Assembly: GCA_963844865.1 (NCBI GenBank)
Contig: CAWJPY010000005.1
Span: forward strand, 496,001-560,000
From: CAWJPY01 sp963844865
Lineage (GTDB): Bacteria > Acidobacteriota > Thermoanaerobaculia > Thermoanaerobaculales > Sulfomarinibacteraceae
Direction of reading: 5' to 3'
DNA: 64,000 bases
Numbering within the stretch: the stretch's first letter is position 1; each line of letters starts with the position of its first letter. The notes under the pieces are model-generated. The model made no database searches. It saw nothing but the letters and a program-made list of their open reading frames with translations, and was not told the origin of the DNA. Shown here piece by piece: positions 26,520 to 35,351 of the stretch. Made by a program: the position numbers and the translations under genes.

Positions 26520-28202
26520 CTAGCGGTACTCCACGGTGATCGTATCGCCGCTGCCCCTGACGCTGTAGATCCTGTTGGGGACGATGTCGATCGCTGCCAA
26601 GGCAGTGGCAATCCCGTCTTCGAACGCATCCCGCACGTCGTCGTCATCAATGACCGCAGTGAGACCACTCACAATGATGTCGCGCAGTGTCCCATTGAGC
26701 AGATCGCGGACCAGATCGGTCTTGTTCAGCGGGTCCGCGAGAGCGCCCACCAGCGATGAGCTCAGATCGCCGAGGCGGACCTCCACAGCTCCGTAGCTGA
26801 TCTTGCCGCCGCGCAGCTGAGGCGTGAGCAGGATGTCCACCGAGAAGGGGCCCAGCTCCACGTCGGCCACCTTGTCATCGACGAACTCACCTTTGTGAAA
26901 CGGTGGGCTGTCGAAGCCGATCTTGAGCTCCCGGGAGCCGCTGTTTGGAAACGTGACGTGAATCAGCAGCTTGCCCCCCTGGATCGACAGGAAGTCTGCA
27001 GGCGCGGGGTCGGCGACTGCGGTGATGTGATTGGCGTAGATGGCGATCTTCTGGTTGACGCCGGCCCAGGGGAAGGGCGGTCCGGAGACGAAGACCTTGT
27101 CGTAGTACGGTTCAAAGTTGAAAGAGCGTGCGAAGGAGCGAGGAGCGTCCATGAAGTTGAACTCGATGCGACAGTCATTTCTGACATAGGGATGCACACC
27201 GCCGCCGTAGTTGTTCAGCCGGATATTGTAGGCCGAATCCGTGCTCAAGCCGGGCATCAGAATGTTGTTGATGGCAAAGGTCTTCCGCGGCCATGTGTGA
27301 ATGACGCCCTCGGTCTCATCCAGGTGCTCTGCCACCATCGCAATGTAGATCTGGCAGTTGTCGTGCTCCAGCAGGGTATCGCGCTGCGCGGCCAGCGAGA
27401 AGGACCCCAGCTCGGCGGTCGTGCCCCTGCTGATCGTCATCGGGTCTGTGGTGAAGGAGCCACTGGCGATCGAAGCGCCTCCCGCAGGCGCTTTGACCCG
27501 ATAGCTCACGGTGATCGGGCCGGGTCCGATGTCCATCATGCCGGTGTTGCGCACCGAAACCGAGACATCCAGAGTGCTTTCATTCACCTCGGGGCGCAAG
27601 ATATCCACGATAGGACGAATCACGTCGACACGGAAGGTCTTACTCACACTCCTCGGATTTCTGGCGCCGTACGGGTAGGCGCGCACGACCAGTGTGTAGC
27701 TCGTCGTCCTGGAGGGGGTCATCGTGCTTTCCCCCCCGACATAGGAGTCACAGTTGCCCGACGTGGCGCTCGTTCCCGCCGAAACCGGAGAGTCGTTGAG
27801 GGTCACACTGAAAGATGGCACGTTGCAGGCCCGGATTCGCCAGCTCAAGGTGATGCTCTCGCCGACGGTGATCTGGGCAGAGTCGGGGGCTTCACCTCCA
27901 CTCCCCGCGACACCCCCGACCCCAGTGGTTGCCAGTGCCGTGCCCGGGTTCGGCTTCTTGTGAAATGAGGTGATCTCGATCGTCGGTATCCCAAGCTGGT
28001 CCGTGGTCATGCGGTTCTGCATTGGCGCCGGAGTCGGTGTCTGGACGCTCCCAGCCTTCCCGGCCGCATGCGGCGTCGCCCTTCTGGCAGTCCTTCCACC
28101 TGTCTTCGTCGGCGCCTTGCCAGGCGCCGCGGCAGCCGCCGGCGCCATGGCCGCAGCCACCAGAACACCGACGACGGACACGAAACGAGCGAAGTTGGAC
28201 AT
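26520..28202 (-). CDS. secreted CARDB-like protein A
   Basis: A 560-residue exported protein: signal peptide (FARFVSVVGVLVAAAMAPAA), a low-complexity Lys/Ala/Pro linker, an Ig-like segment (about 90-180, SITLSWRIRACNVPSFSVTL), a CARDB-like domain (about 190-320, SVSVRNTGMMDIGPGPITVSYR) and a C-terminal domain ending AAIDIVPNRIYSVRGSGDTITVEYR. The last parts match the gene at 33216-34361 on the other strand, so the two are paralogues. GGAAGGAG settles the start. It follows gene B by 31 bases, so A and B form an operon. Function unknown; probably a surface or periplasmic structural protein. Confidence 0.85.
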   Translation of the reverse strand: MSNFARFVSVVGVLVAAAMAPAAAAAPGKAPTKTGGRTARRATPHAAGKAGSVQTPTPAPMQNRMTTDQLGIPTIEITSFHKKPNPGTALATTGVGGVAGSGGEAPDSAQITVGESITLSWRIRACNVPSFSVTLNDSPVSAGTSATSGNCDSYVGGESTMTPSRTTSYTLVVRAYPYGARNPRSVSKTFRVDVIRPIVDILRPEVNESTLDVSVSVRNTGMMDIGPGPITVSYRVKAPAGGASIASGSFTTDPMTISRGTTAELGSFSLAAQRDTLLEHDNCQIYIAMVAEHLDETEGVIHTWPRKTFAINNILMPGLSTDSAYNIRLNNYGGGVHPYVRNDCRIEFNFMDAPRSFARSFNFEPYYDKVFVSGPPFPWAGVNQKIAIYANHITAVADPAPADFLSIQGGKLLIHVTFPNSGSRELKIGFDSPPFHKGEFVDDKVADVELGPFSVDILLTPQLRGGKISYGAVEVRLGDLSSSLVGALADPLNKTDLVRDLLNGTLRDIIVSGLTAVIDDDDVRDAFEDGIATALAAIDIVPNRIYSVRGSGDTITVEYR

Positions 28203-28233
28203 CGTCTTCTCCTTCCGGACCGAATCTCCGAGG

Positions 28234-29703
28234 CTATCGCCGGTATGGCAGGCCCCGGGGGCCCTGAACAACTACCCAGGCCATACAATCGACCATGAAA
28301 TCGGTCTCGCAGAAGAACGAATAGCGGGGATTGCTCGACCCGAGCTCAGGGCGCTGTCTGTTTTCGCACCATGCACCAACGTCCTGCCACCATCGGTCCG
28401 CAACCTTCCAGCCGTTGATCAAATCAAAGTCGAACAGCACTCGGCTGCCGCTGGCGATTTCGCTATGGCGGGGATCTGGACTTCCGAGGAGAAAGCGCTC
28501 GAAGAGCTCCTCTGTCACGTCGATCGGGACGAAAGTAGCATTCGCGATATCGCTGCGGCCCACCCAGTTCGTCACCTCGACCGTCCCTGGAGTCTGCCGC
28601 ATGCCCGAAACGTCTGAAGGCAACTCTACGAGGACTCCCACGGAAGCCCAGTCGACAATGGTCGCCTCGATGGTCCGCGACCCGAAGTGGAAGCGCACAC
28701 TGCCCGGTTCACGACTCAGGAACTTCTCGCCGAGGATGCTCACGCGCTGCCCAGGTTGGATCTCTCGTGGGTACACTATTCCAATCACGGGATCGAGCTG
28801 TGACTCGTCGATCGGGATGTTCAGCTGCACAACTCCCACCGAAGTTCCGCGAGGCGTGTGAACGCCTACCCGTCCTTCGATGACCCCACCCTCGAGGACG
28901 CTCGGTATCTCCCTCCTCGCGACGTCACAGACATGAGGGGGGATTCTCGCCTGGATGGCGACTGAGGAGTAGGAGATGACGGGAAGGTCAGCCGTGTAGT
29001 CCCCGATCGTCAACGACACCGTGCCCATCTCCTCTCCGGGTTCTCTGAAGTTCTCGCCGACGATGCCGAGGTTGTTTACACCCGGTGTGATCGGCGAGCT
29101 GAGCGAGGTGATATGCGGCAACCCTTCCCGAGAGACTGGGGCTCTTGCAGCAAGCTTGACCACGCCGGTCGGCGCTCGTGACGCCTTTGCCTGTGCAGCT
29201 GCTCGAGCCTCGTTGAGCGCACGCTGGTGATGCTCATTGGCCTGCCGATTGAGAGACGTCAGTCTCTGCTGATGCGTTTTTGCTATCTCCTGTGATTTCC
29301 TCTTCGCCTTGCTCTTGGCATCAGCCTCTGCAGCTCTCTTGGCACTCCGGAACAGCCCTTCTTGCTTGCTGACATACTGAGGCTTGGCAAGCTCTGTCTT
29401 GAGATCAGTCTCTTCTGAAGGCGTCAGCGTGGCGTTCTTCAGGAGGCTGTCGTAGTGCTCGAGTGATCGGGCCTGCATGAGCTGCTGCAACAGCTGATCT
29501 ACCCTTGTGCTCGTTGCTGACGACTTGGTTGTGGCTGGCCTGCGGGCGGATGACGGCGTGGCGGACCGGTTCTTCGTATCATTCGCCGAGGCGGCGGCGC
29601 TGCCCTCTGCCCAGCAAGGCAACAGAACCATTGTCACGAGGAATAGGCCAGCTATGGGAGCCCCGGCAGTTCCGACGATCGTTCCACGCTCTCTGACCAT
29701 CAT
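28234..29703 (-). CDS. secreted coiled-coil / IPT-TIG protein B
   Basis: A 489-residue exported protein: N-terminal signal or anchor (APIAGLFLVTMVLLPCWAEG), a basic coiled coil (about 65-175, including TPSEETDLKTELAKPQYVS), two immunoglobulin-like IPT/TIG domains (about 195-300 with SSPITPGVNNLGIVGENF, and 305-395 with YPREIQPGQRVSILGEKFLS), and an 85-residue aromatic C-terminal module (VLFDFDLINGWKVADRWW, ending VVVQGPRGLPYRR). It is a clear paralogue of the gene at 41572-43071, nearly collinear in every part. First gene of the B-A operon. IPT/TIG domains usually mediate surface binding; the role here is unknown. Confidence 0.87.
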   Translation of the reverse strand: MMVRERGTIVGTAGAPIAGLFLVTMVLLPCWAEGSAAASANDTKNRSATPSSARRPATTKSSATSTRVDQLLQQLMQARSLEHYDSLLKNATLTPSEETDLKTELAKPQYVSKQEGLFRSAKRAAEADAKSKAKRKSQEIAKTHQQRLTSLNRQANEHHQRALNEARAAAQAKASRAPTGVVKLAARAPVSREGLPHITSLSSPITPGVNNLGIVGENFREPGEEMGTVSLTIGDYTADLPVISYSSVAIQARIPPHVCDVARREIPSVLEGGVIEGRVGVHTPRGTSVGVVQLNIPIDESQLDPVIGIVYPREIQPGQRVSILGEKFLSREPGSVRFHFGSRTIEATIVDWASVGVLVELPSDVSGMRQTPGTVEVTNWVGRSDIANATFVPIDVTEELFERFLLGSPDPRHSEIASGSRVLFDFDLINGWKVADRWWQDVGAWCENRQRPELGSSNPRYSFFCETDFMVDCMAWVVVQGPRGLPYRR

Positions 29704-30000
29704 GTCCCCCCTTTGAGATCATCCCCTCTCGTCGAGCCGCATGGCCTCTGAAGATCACGTGATGCGTCCTTCGGTTACAGGTTCGGCCGGAGCGAACCGA
29801 TAGGGAATGACTGCACGCGACACCGATGGGTCGGAATGCGACAGCCGCGTGTTCCTGAGCGTCCAGGGCCTGTGTCACGGGGCAGCACCCCGGTCCGAGC
29901 AACAGACAATGTGGCTGCCACAGACCGTGGACCCCGTGACTGCCGCTGCTGCCGACTGCTGCCTCTGCCGCGGTCGCAGCCGCTGATCACCGGCAGGCCG
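29704..30000. other. intergenic upstream of B, contains a 10-bp palindrome
   Basis: About 300 bases between the kinase gene end and gene B. A perfect palindrome ATCACGTGAT lies at 29754-29763, some 50 bases upstream of B. Nothing else is evident. Confidence 0.4.
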
Positions 30001-31755
30001 TTACGACGGCCCGGGCGGAGGCTCTTCGAGAGCGTCAGCCTCGGCCTGCCGCCCGAGGCTGCGGAGCACGGTTGCGAGCTGGCTCCTGGCGCTCTTGGTC
30101 GGGAGAGCGTCGGGGCCGAGGAGCCGCGTCCGGGTCTCGAGCGCCCTCCGGTATAGCGGCTCGGCCTCAGCGCTGCGGCCCATCGCCTGCAGCTGCGCCG
30201 CGAGGGTGCACATGCACTCCAACGTCAAGGGGTTGTCGTCACCGAGATGGGCGCGGGCACGCGCCAGACGTTCGGCGAAGGCCGCGTGCGCGCCGGCCGG
30301 GTCGCCGCGCAGGTGCGCGGCGTAGGCAAGCCAGCGCATGGTGTCCAGCGTGTCCCCATGGGCGGGACCGATGACCTTGGTCTGCTCGTCCAGGGTGCTC
30401 TTGAGGAGGGCCTGGCCCTCCTCCAACCGCCCGAGGTCGAGGAGGGTGTGGCCGAGGTACTGGGCGGCCTTCAGGGTCGTCGAGTGCTCCGGGCCATGCA
30501 CGTCCAGTGCGCCTCGGTACGCCTCGCGCAGGATCGGCTCCGCCGACTCCGGACGGCCGAGGCGCTGGTAGAGATGACCGAGCCGCACGCTGGCCACCAG
30601 GGTGTCCGGGTGACGCGGACCGAGCCGCTCCTCGAGGATCTCATAGCTCGACTCCAGCAGCCTCTGAGCGTCGTCCCAGCGGCGCACGTCCGCCCACAGC
30701 CGGCCGAGCTGGCCCATCGCGTCGGCGGTCGCGGGGTCGCTGTCGCCGAGCGTGCGCCGCCGCGCCGACAGAGCGCGCTCGTACAGGGACCGTGCCTCCT
30801 CCAGTCGGCGCTGCCCGTGCAGCTCCCGGGCGAGGGTGAGCAACGTCTCGACGGTGAGGGGGTGATCCTCCCCCAGAGTCTCGATCTCCCGGTCGAGAGC
30901 CTCCCGGAGCAGCGACTCCGCCTGGGCGTTGCGGTCCAGGGCCACCAGGGTGTTCCCGAGAAAGGTCATGGCAGCGAGCGTCTCCGGTGCGCCCGGCCCC
31001 TGCGCCTGCCGGCGCAGGAAGAGAGCCCTGGAAAGGACCTCGTTCGCCTTCCGGAACTGGCCGAGGCCGTGATACGTCCGGCCCAGGGTCTCGAGCAACG
31101 CCGCCCGGTTGCCGGGCTGATCGGCGAAGTCCGCGTCGACGTCCGCCGCAGCGCGGTCGAGGACGTCGACGACCTTGACGTCGATACCGCTGGCGCTGGG
31201 GTCGGGGCTGGCAAGCATGCCGCGGAGGAAGGTCGTCACCGTCTCCGCCTGCTGCTGGGCACGACGGGCGGTATGCGCGGACCTTTCCGCCTCCCGCTGG
31301 GCCCGCCGCGCGCGGATGAAACCCAACGTGGACACGGCCGCGGCGGCCACAAGCAGCAAAGCGACCGCGCTCCGCCCCACCGCCAGCAACCGCCTCCGGC
31401 GCTTGCCGGCGATCCACCGCAGGCGCTCAGCGGCCGACTCCGCGCTCGGACGCGCGGACGGAGCGATGGACAGCAACCTACCCACGAGCTCCCTCAGATG
31501 CGGATCGACTCCTCGGAGAGGAGGGGTATCGCCCCACATCACCTTCTGCAGAACCTCGGTAGCGCTTGAGGCCTCGGAGTACGGCCCTGCACCCGTGAAC
31601 ATCTCGTGCAGCAGCAACCCGAAGGAGTACATGTCGCTGGCCGCGGTCAGCGGCTCCCCCCGGGCCTGCTCGGGGCTCATGTAGCGAGGTGTGCCGAGAA
31701 CATCTCCGACCCGCGTCACGCCGTCCGCGCCACCTTCACCGCCCTGGGCCTCGGG
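30001..31755 (-). CDS. serine/threonine kinase with TPR sensor, C-terminal fragment
   Basis: Continues the kinase begun at 32288 in another frame. It starts with the activation loop and APE region (VGDVLGTPRYMSPEQARGE), the C lobe (DMYSFGLLLHEMFTGAGPYS), one membrane segment (SAVALLLVAAAAVSTLGFI) and then about 400 residues of tetratricopeptide repeats of the kind LGRTYHGLGQFRKANEVLSRAL. Kinase-TM-TPR proteins of this plan phosphorylate unknown targets from the inner membrane and are abundant in Acidobacteriota. A run of six G at 31753-31758 separates it from the N lobe; one additional base there would restore a single reading frame, so an assembly error is likely. The stop is at 30001. Confidence 0.85.
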   Translation of the reverse strand, partial: PEAQGGEGGADGVTRVGDVLGTPRYMSPEQARGEPLTAASDMYSFGLLLHEMFTGAGPYSEASSATEVLQKVMWGDTPPLRGVDPHLRELVGRLLSIAPSARPSAESAAERLRWIAGKRRRRLLAVGRSAVALLLVAAAAVSTLGFIRARRAQREAERSAHTARRAQQQAETVTTFLRGMLASPDPSASGIDVKVVDVLDRAAADVDADFADQPGNRAALLETLGRTYHGLGQFRKANEVLSRALFLRRQAQGPGAPETLAAMTFLGNTLVALDRNAQAESLLREALDREIETLGEDHPLTVETLLTLARELHGQRRLEEARSLYERALSARRRTLGDSDPATADAMGQLGRLWADVRRWDDAQRLLESSYEILEERLGPRHPDTLVASVRLGHLYQRLGRPESAEPILREAYRGALDVHGPEHSTTLKAAQYLGHTLLDLGRLEEGQALLKSTLDEQTKVIGPAHGDTLDTMRWLAYAAHLRGDPAGAHAAFAERLARARAHLGDDNPLTLECMCTLAAQLQAMGRSAEAEPLYRRALETRTRLLGPDALPTKSARSQLATVLRSLGRQAEADALEEPPPGPS

Positions 31756-32288
31756 GGGAGCGCGGCTCGGGGAAAGCGTGCCAAGGCGCCGCCGCCGTCC
31801 CCGTCCACGGGCCGCGCCAGCCCGAAGTCGAGCACCTTCACCTGCCCGGTGCCCGTGACCATGATGTTCTCCGGCTTGAGATCGCGGTGGATGACGCTCA
31901 TGGAGTGTGCGGCGATGAGCGCCTCGCCGACCGAGATCGCGATGCGGAGGGCCTCGACTCGACTCAGACCGGCGTCGAGGATGTCGCGGAGGCTGCTCCC
32001 CTCCAGCAGCTCGAGAACGAGGAAGTCGGTCTCACTACCTTCTACGTAGTCGTACAGGAGACAGATGTTGGGGTGCTCGAGCTGGGACAGGATCCGGGCC
32101 TCGCGCAGGAAGCGCGCACGGGCGATCGGGTCGAGGCGTTGGTCACTCCCGATGGCCTTGACGGCGACGCGCCGTTCCAGTCGCTCGTCGAAACCCAGGT
32201 ACAGCTCTCCCATGCCCCCGCGGTGAAGCAGGCTCTCCAGCCTGATCCCGCCCACCGTGCGCCCAACCAGAGAGTGCACCTTACGCAT
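31716..32288 (-). CDS. serine/threonine kinase, N-terminal catalytic fragment
   Basis: The N lobe and catalytic loop of a Hanks-type kinase: glycine loop HRGGMGELYLG, ATP-binding lysine in RVAVKAIG, catalytic HRDLKPENIM, and metal-binding DFGLARPV. It ends at a stop soon after, in a frame that lacks the activation segment; that segment continues in a different frame downstream (30001-31755). The two parts together make a complete kinase of about 760 residues. I take the ATG at 32288; an upstream ATG at 32339 adds an unconserved tail and would overlap the next gene. Confidence 0.85.
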   Translation of the reverse strand: MRKVHSLVGRTVGGIRLESLLHRGGMGELYLGFDERLERRVAVKAIGSDQRLDPIARARFLREARILSQLEHPNICLLYDYVEGSETDFLVLELLEGSSLRDILDAGLSRVEALRIAISVGEALIAAHSMSVIHRDLKPENIMVTGTGQVKVLDFGLARPVDGDGGGALARFPRAALPPRPRAVKVARTA

Positions 32289-32335
32289 CCGTCTTGGATT
32301 TGCGATAACTATTGTAGCCCGGACCAATGCCTTCG

Positions 32336-33037
32336 TCACTGCGTGCTGGAAGAGCCGTGACCTGCTGCCGCGGAGTGGGACGTATCACGGCTCCGGATGC
32401 GCGAGGGCGCGACGTGGTAGAAGGTCGTGAAGCAGTGTGTGAAGTGATGCTGGTCCGAGAACCCGAGGCGCGCCGCCACCTCCTTCACCGACAGGTCCTC
32501 TGCGAGCAGGAGGCGTCGGGCCTCGCGCATGCGCAGGGCCAGGATGAGCTGCCGCGGCGTGCAGCCGAGAGCGTGTCCGAGGCCACGCTGCAGCGTGCGC
32601 GGTGAGACGTGCAGCGCCGCCGCGAGAGAGTCCACCGTGATGCCTTCGTGCAAACGGTCGTGGACGCGGAGGATGGCCTGCTCCGCGAGGGCGCGGCCCG
32701 GGCTCACGTCACCCGCCAGGAGCCGTCGGAGCCGGGCCGTCATTCCTGCCAGCACGTCCCGACTCGGCGTTGGGTGGGGGTGCCCCTCCTCGTGCGTGAT
32801 CTCCTGGTGGGCGGCCGGCCCAGTGGCCGGGGCCGGCTGCTCTGCCGCACCTTGGGCAGCTAGAGCTGCCTCCAGCTCGTCCAGACGCTGGGACAGTCGG
32901 TGGTACGCGCGCCTCTGGCGGCGTTCCCGTGCGAAGACGAGGAGTGCGATCACGATCAAGGCCGCAGCGGCGATCCAGCCGAGGTAAACCGCCTCCGACG
33001 CGCGCGCAGCCATGCCCGCCAGGGCCGGGGTCTGCAT
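32336..33037 (-). CDS. membrane-anchored AraC-type transcriptional regulator
   Basis: A 233-residue protein with one N-terminal membrane helix (YLGWIAAAALIVIALLVFA, about 17-36), a charged coiled coil (RRQRRAYHRLSQRLDELEAAL), and a C-terminal AraC DNA-binding domain with two helix-turn-helix motifs (VDSLAAALHVSPRTLQRGL and SVKEVAARLGFSDQHHFTHCF). AraC regulators are usually soluble; an inner-membrane tether suggests sensing at the envelope or control by membrane contact. It is divergent from gene A' and just upstream of the kinase gene (47 bases), so it may control this locus. An earlier start in the same frame cannot be excluded. Confidence 0.82.
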   Translation of the reverse strand: MQTPALAGMAARASEAVYLGWIAAAALIVIALLVFARERRQRRAYHRLSQRLDELEAALAAQGAAEQPAPATGPAAHQEITHEEGHPHPTPSRDVLAGMTARLRRLLAGDVSPGRALAEQAILRVHDRLHEGITVDSLAAALHVSPRTLQRGLGHALGCTPRQLILALRMREARRLLLAEDLSVKEVAARLGFSDQHHFTHCFTTFYHVAPSRIRSRDTSHSAAAGHGSSSTQ

Positions 33038-33215
33038 CTTCGCGAAGCTCCTCGACCCAGCATACCGCTTTCCCTGACGAGCTCCGCAGGCGACCGAGGG
33101 CCGAGAAGGCGCGAAGCGACACGAGACTGTCGGGTTGCGACATTCCCCTGCGAGCCTCTGGATGCGAGCTTGGATACCAGCGGCGCCCGCCCGAATGCCC
33201 AGCCTGGAGGTGACC

Positions 33216-34073
33216 GTGCGAGGTCTTCGAGTGCCACGAACGCAGCTCACGGCAGCCGTGCTCTGGGTGGCGGCGGCCCTCCCTTCGGCAGGTGTCTGCG
33301 ACGGGGGGCCGGCCCTCGAGCTCGCACCCCCGGTGGTGGACCAGACCGCGCTGCGGACATCCGTCTGGCTGAAGAACCGGGGCACCAAGGCTCTCGCACC
33401 GGCAGACGTGATCGTCCGCTACACCGTGGTCGGGGTGGCCCGGGGCGCGAGACCGATGCTGGCAGAAGGGACGTTCGAGGCCGCGGGCGTCGCCATCCCA
33501 CCTGGCGTCTCCGTCGAGATCGGGCACTTCGTCCTGCCGGATCGGGACCGGGCGTTGTCCTTCGAGGAGGTAATCGTCAGCCTCCGCGCTGAACCCCGCC
33601 GACCCGGATGCTTCGAGATCGTGGAGGCGAGCTTCCCGCACCGCTGGCACGAAACGACCCTCGCGGTGACGTCGGCGCAGCTCGGGTGCCTCGCCGCGAG
33701 CTGCTCGGTGACCCTCGACAACCAGGACGCCGACGCGGGGCACGGCCGCTCCACCGTCACGTTGTCCTTCGGTCCGCGCACGATCGACGCCGACCTGGAG
33801 CTGCCTCGCCCCTGTGGCGTCGTCCCCGGCGGCAGCGGGGCTCCGCCGCCGGTGGAAGCACTGATCGTGGCGGACCTGAGGGCGCAGTCAGGCGCCGGGT
33901 CCCCGGCGATCTCGATCCGCGATGGCAAGCTCCAGGTCCGCATGGAGCTCGGCTCGGGCTCCAGCGATGAGATCCGTGTCGCCCCGGTGCACTCCGGCCG
34001 CCTGGGCCCATCCGCCGCGCCGCAGCGGACGTCCGTCCGTTCATCGTGGAGGTGGAGCTCATTCCGGCCGTGA
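33216..34073 (+). CDS. secreted CARDB-like protein A', N-terminal part
   Basis: Paralogue of protein A (26520-28202). A signal peptide (TQLTAAVLWVAAALPSAGVC) is followed directly by the CARDB-like domain (SVWLKNRGTKALAPADVIVRY, VEIGHFVLPDRDRALSFEEV) and the start of the C-terminal domain (VTLSFGPRTIDADLELPRP, ISIRDGKLQVRMELGS). The Ig-like segment of A is absent. I take GTG at 33216, which has GGAGG five bases upstream. The frame is lost between about 34001 and 34020, continues one frame over as RPFIVEVELIPAVSADGRRL, and returns near 34105 to the original frame. Two nearby compensating indels suggest assembly error or a decayed gene. Confidence 0.75.
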   Translation: MRGLRVPRTQLTAAVLWVAAALPSAGVCDGGPALELAPPVVDQTALRTSVWLKNRGTKALAPADVIVRYTVVGVARGARPMLAEGTFEAAGVAIPPGVSVEIGHFVLPDRDRALSFEEVIVSLRAEPRRPGCFEIVEASFPHRWHETTLAVTSAQLGCLAASCSVTLDNQDADAGHGRSTVTLSFGPRTIDADLELPRPCGVVPGGSGAPPPVEALIVADLRAQSGAGSPAISIRDGKLQVRMELGSGSSDEIRVAPVHSGRLGPSAAPQRTSVRSSWRWSSFRP

Positions 34074-34079
34074 GCGCTG

Positions 34080-34361
34080 ATGGTCGGCGGCTCAGCTACG
34101 GCGCGCCTGCCGACGGTGCGAGTCGGTCGGATCGTCACGGTCCCGGCGGCCGGATCGCCGGGCGCTCTCCTCCCCCTCGAAGAGACCGTCGAGGCGTGTA
34201 TCCGCGAGCCTCTGACGCGCGAGCTCCGCCGTGTGTTCGACCGAAGCCAGGTGCGGGCCGCGGTGGAGGAGTTCCTCGCTGCGGCCACGGCGGACCAGCC
34301 TATCAATTTCATCCGCCGCGTGAGCGGGCGCAGCGACACAGTTTTCGTGACCTACGTCTGA
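34080..34361 (+). CDS. CARDB-like protein A', C-terminal part
   Basis: Same frame as the first part, after a short frame-shifted interval (about 34010-34105). It ends RSQVRAAVEEFLAAATADQP and INFIRRVSGRSDTVFVTYV, which aligns with the final 40 residues of protein A (DDVRDAFEDGIATALAAIDI, then YSVRGSGDTITVEYR). This match is the evidence that 33216-34361 is one gene. It stops 15 bases before the next gene. Confidence 0.7.
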   Translation: MVGGSATARLPTVRVGRIVTVPAAGSPGALLPLEETVEACIREPLTRELRRVFDRSQVRAAVEEFLAAATADQPINFIRRVSGRSDTVFVTYV

Positions 34362-34376
34362 GGAGGGAGGACGAGA

Positions 34377-35351
34377 ATGATGAAGCGAGCGCTCGTTTGG
34401 GCGTCCTTCGTGGCGCTGCTCGGCGCGAGCGAGGCCCTCGCCACCGTCGTTGCCAACCCCGCGGCCGTGACCGTGGTGCAGGGGCAGGTGAGCCCCGTCG
34501 TGACCCTCACTTTCACCTACGCGACCACCCCGCCGGGCACGACCAGGACGGTTCAGTTCACTGGTCTTCCCAGCGGGGTGGCCACGGTCCCCTCGCCCGT
34601 GACGTACCAGGCCCTGCTGGCGTCGAACAGTGTCCAGATTCAGTTCGCCGCATCCGCCAGCGCCACGCCGGGCGTCTACACCGTCACCATCAGCGATCCT
34701 CCGCCCGGCGCCGGCAGCACCACCTTCGTCCTCACGGTCGCCGCCGCGCCCTCCTTCTCGGCCACGGTCTCACCGCAGCCGGTAGCGCTCAGCATCGGCG
34801 GCGGCGTCGTATCCGTGACGGTGCAGACCATTCCTGAACCGGGCTTCGCGGCCACCTCGGTGACCTACTTCTTCTCCGGGCTTCCCAACTGGCTCCAGAC
34901 CGGCGGCCAGCAAACCACCACCGCCCCGACCTGGCCGCCGGTGGCCTTTCCATTCTCGTTGGCCGCCGGCGCCGTGCCCGGGACCTACGCCGGGCAGCTC
35001 AACGGGAATCCAAGCTCCGGGGCGGGCAAGACAATTCCGGTCACGGTGGTGGTCACCGCCGCACCACCGCCGGTGATCGCGTCGATCACGCCGAGCTCCA
35101 TCCGGCCCGGTGAGAGCGGGGTGACGTTCACTCTCACCGGCTCGGGCTTCCAGACCGGCGCCACGGTCACCAGCTCCTCCAGTGACCTCACAATCGCCGG
35201 CGTCGTGGTGCATCGGCAACGCGGATCCGCTTCTCCGGGAGCGCGGCGCCCACCGCAGCGCCGGGGCCGAGGACCGTCACCGTCACCAACCCGGACGGCC
35301 AGAGCTCGCCGCCGGCCACGGTCCAGGTCACACCCGCACCACCGCCGGTGA
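34377..35351 (+). CDS. giant TIG-repeat surface protein, N-terminal fragment
   Basis: Start of a gene of about 5.3 kb (34377-39647). A signal peptide (RALVWASFVALLGASEALA) is followed by two bacterial Ig-like segments (VTVVQGQVSPVVTLTFTYAT; FSATVSPQPVALSIGGGVVS) and the first near-identical TIG repeat (VIASITPSSIRPGESGVTF). One base is missing at 35212 relative to the other repeat copies, and the frame then runs into arginine-rich shadow sequence that ends at 35351. GGAGGGAGG precedes the ATG. Predicted to be exported and exposed at the surface. Confidence 0.75.
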   Translation: MMKRALVWASFVALLGASEALATVVANPAAVTVVQGQVSPVVTLTFTYATTPPGTTRTVQFTGLPSGVATVPSPVTYQALLASNSVQIQFAASASATPGVYTVTISDPPPGAGSTTFVLTVAAAPSFSATVSPQPVALSIGGGVVSVTVQTIPEPGFAATSVTYFFSGLPNWLQTGGQQTTTAPTWPPVAFPFSLAAGAVPGTYAGQLNGNPSSGAGKTIPVTVVVTAAPPPVIASITPSSIRPGESGVTFTLTGSGFQTGATVTSSSSDLTIAGVVVHRQRGSASPGARRPPQRRGRGPSPSPTRTARARRRPRSRSHPHHRR

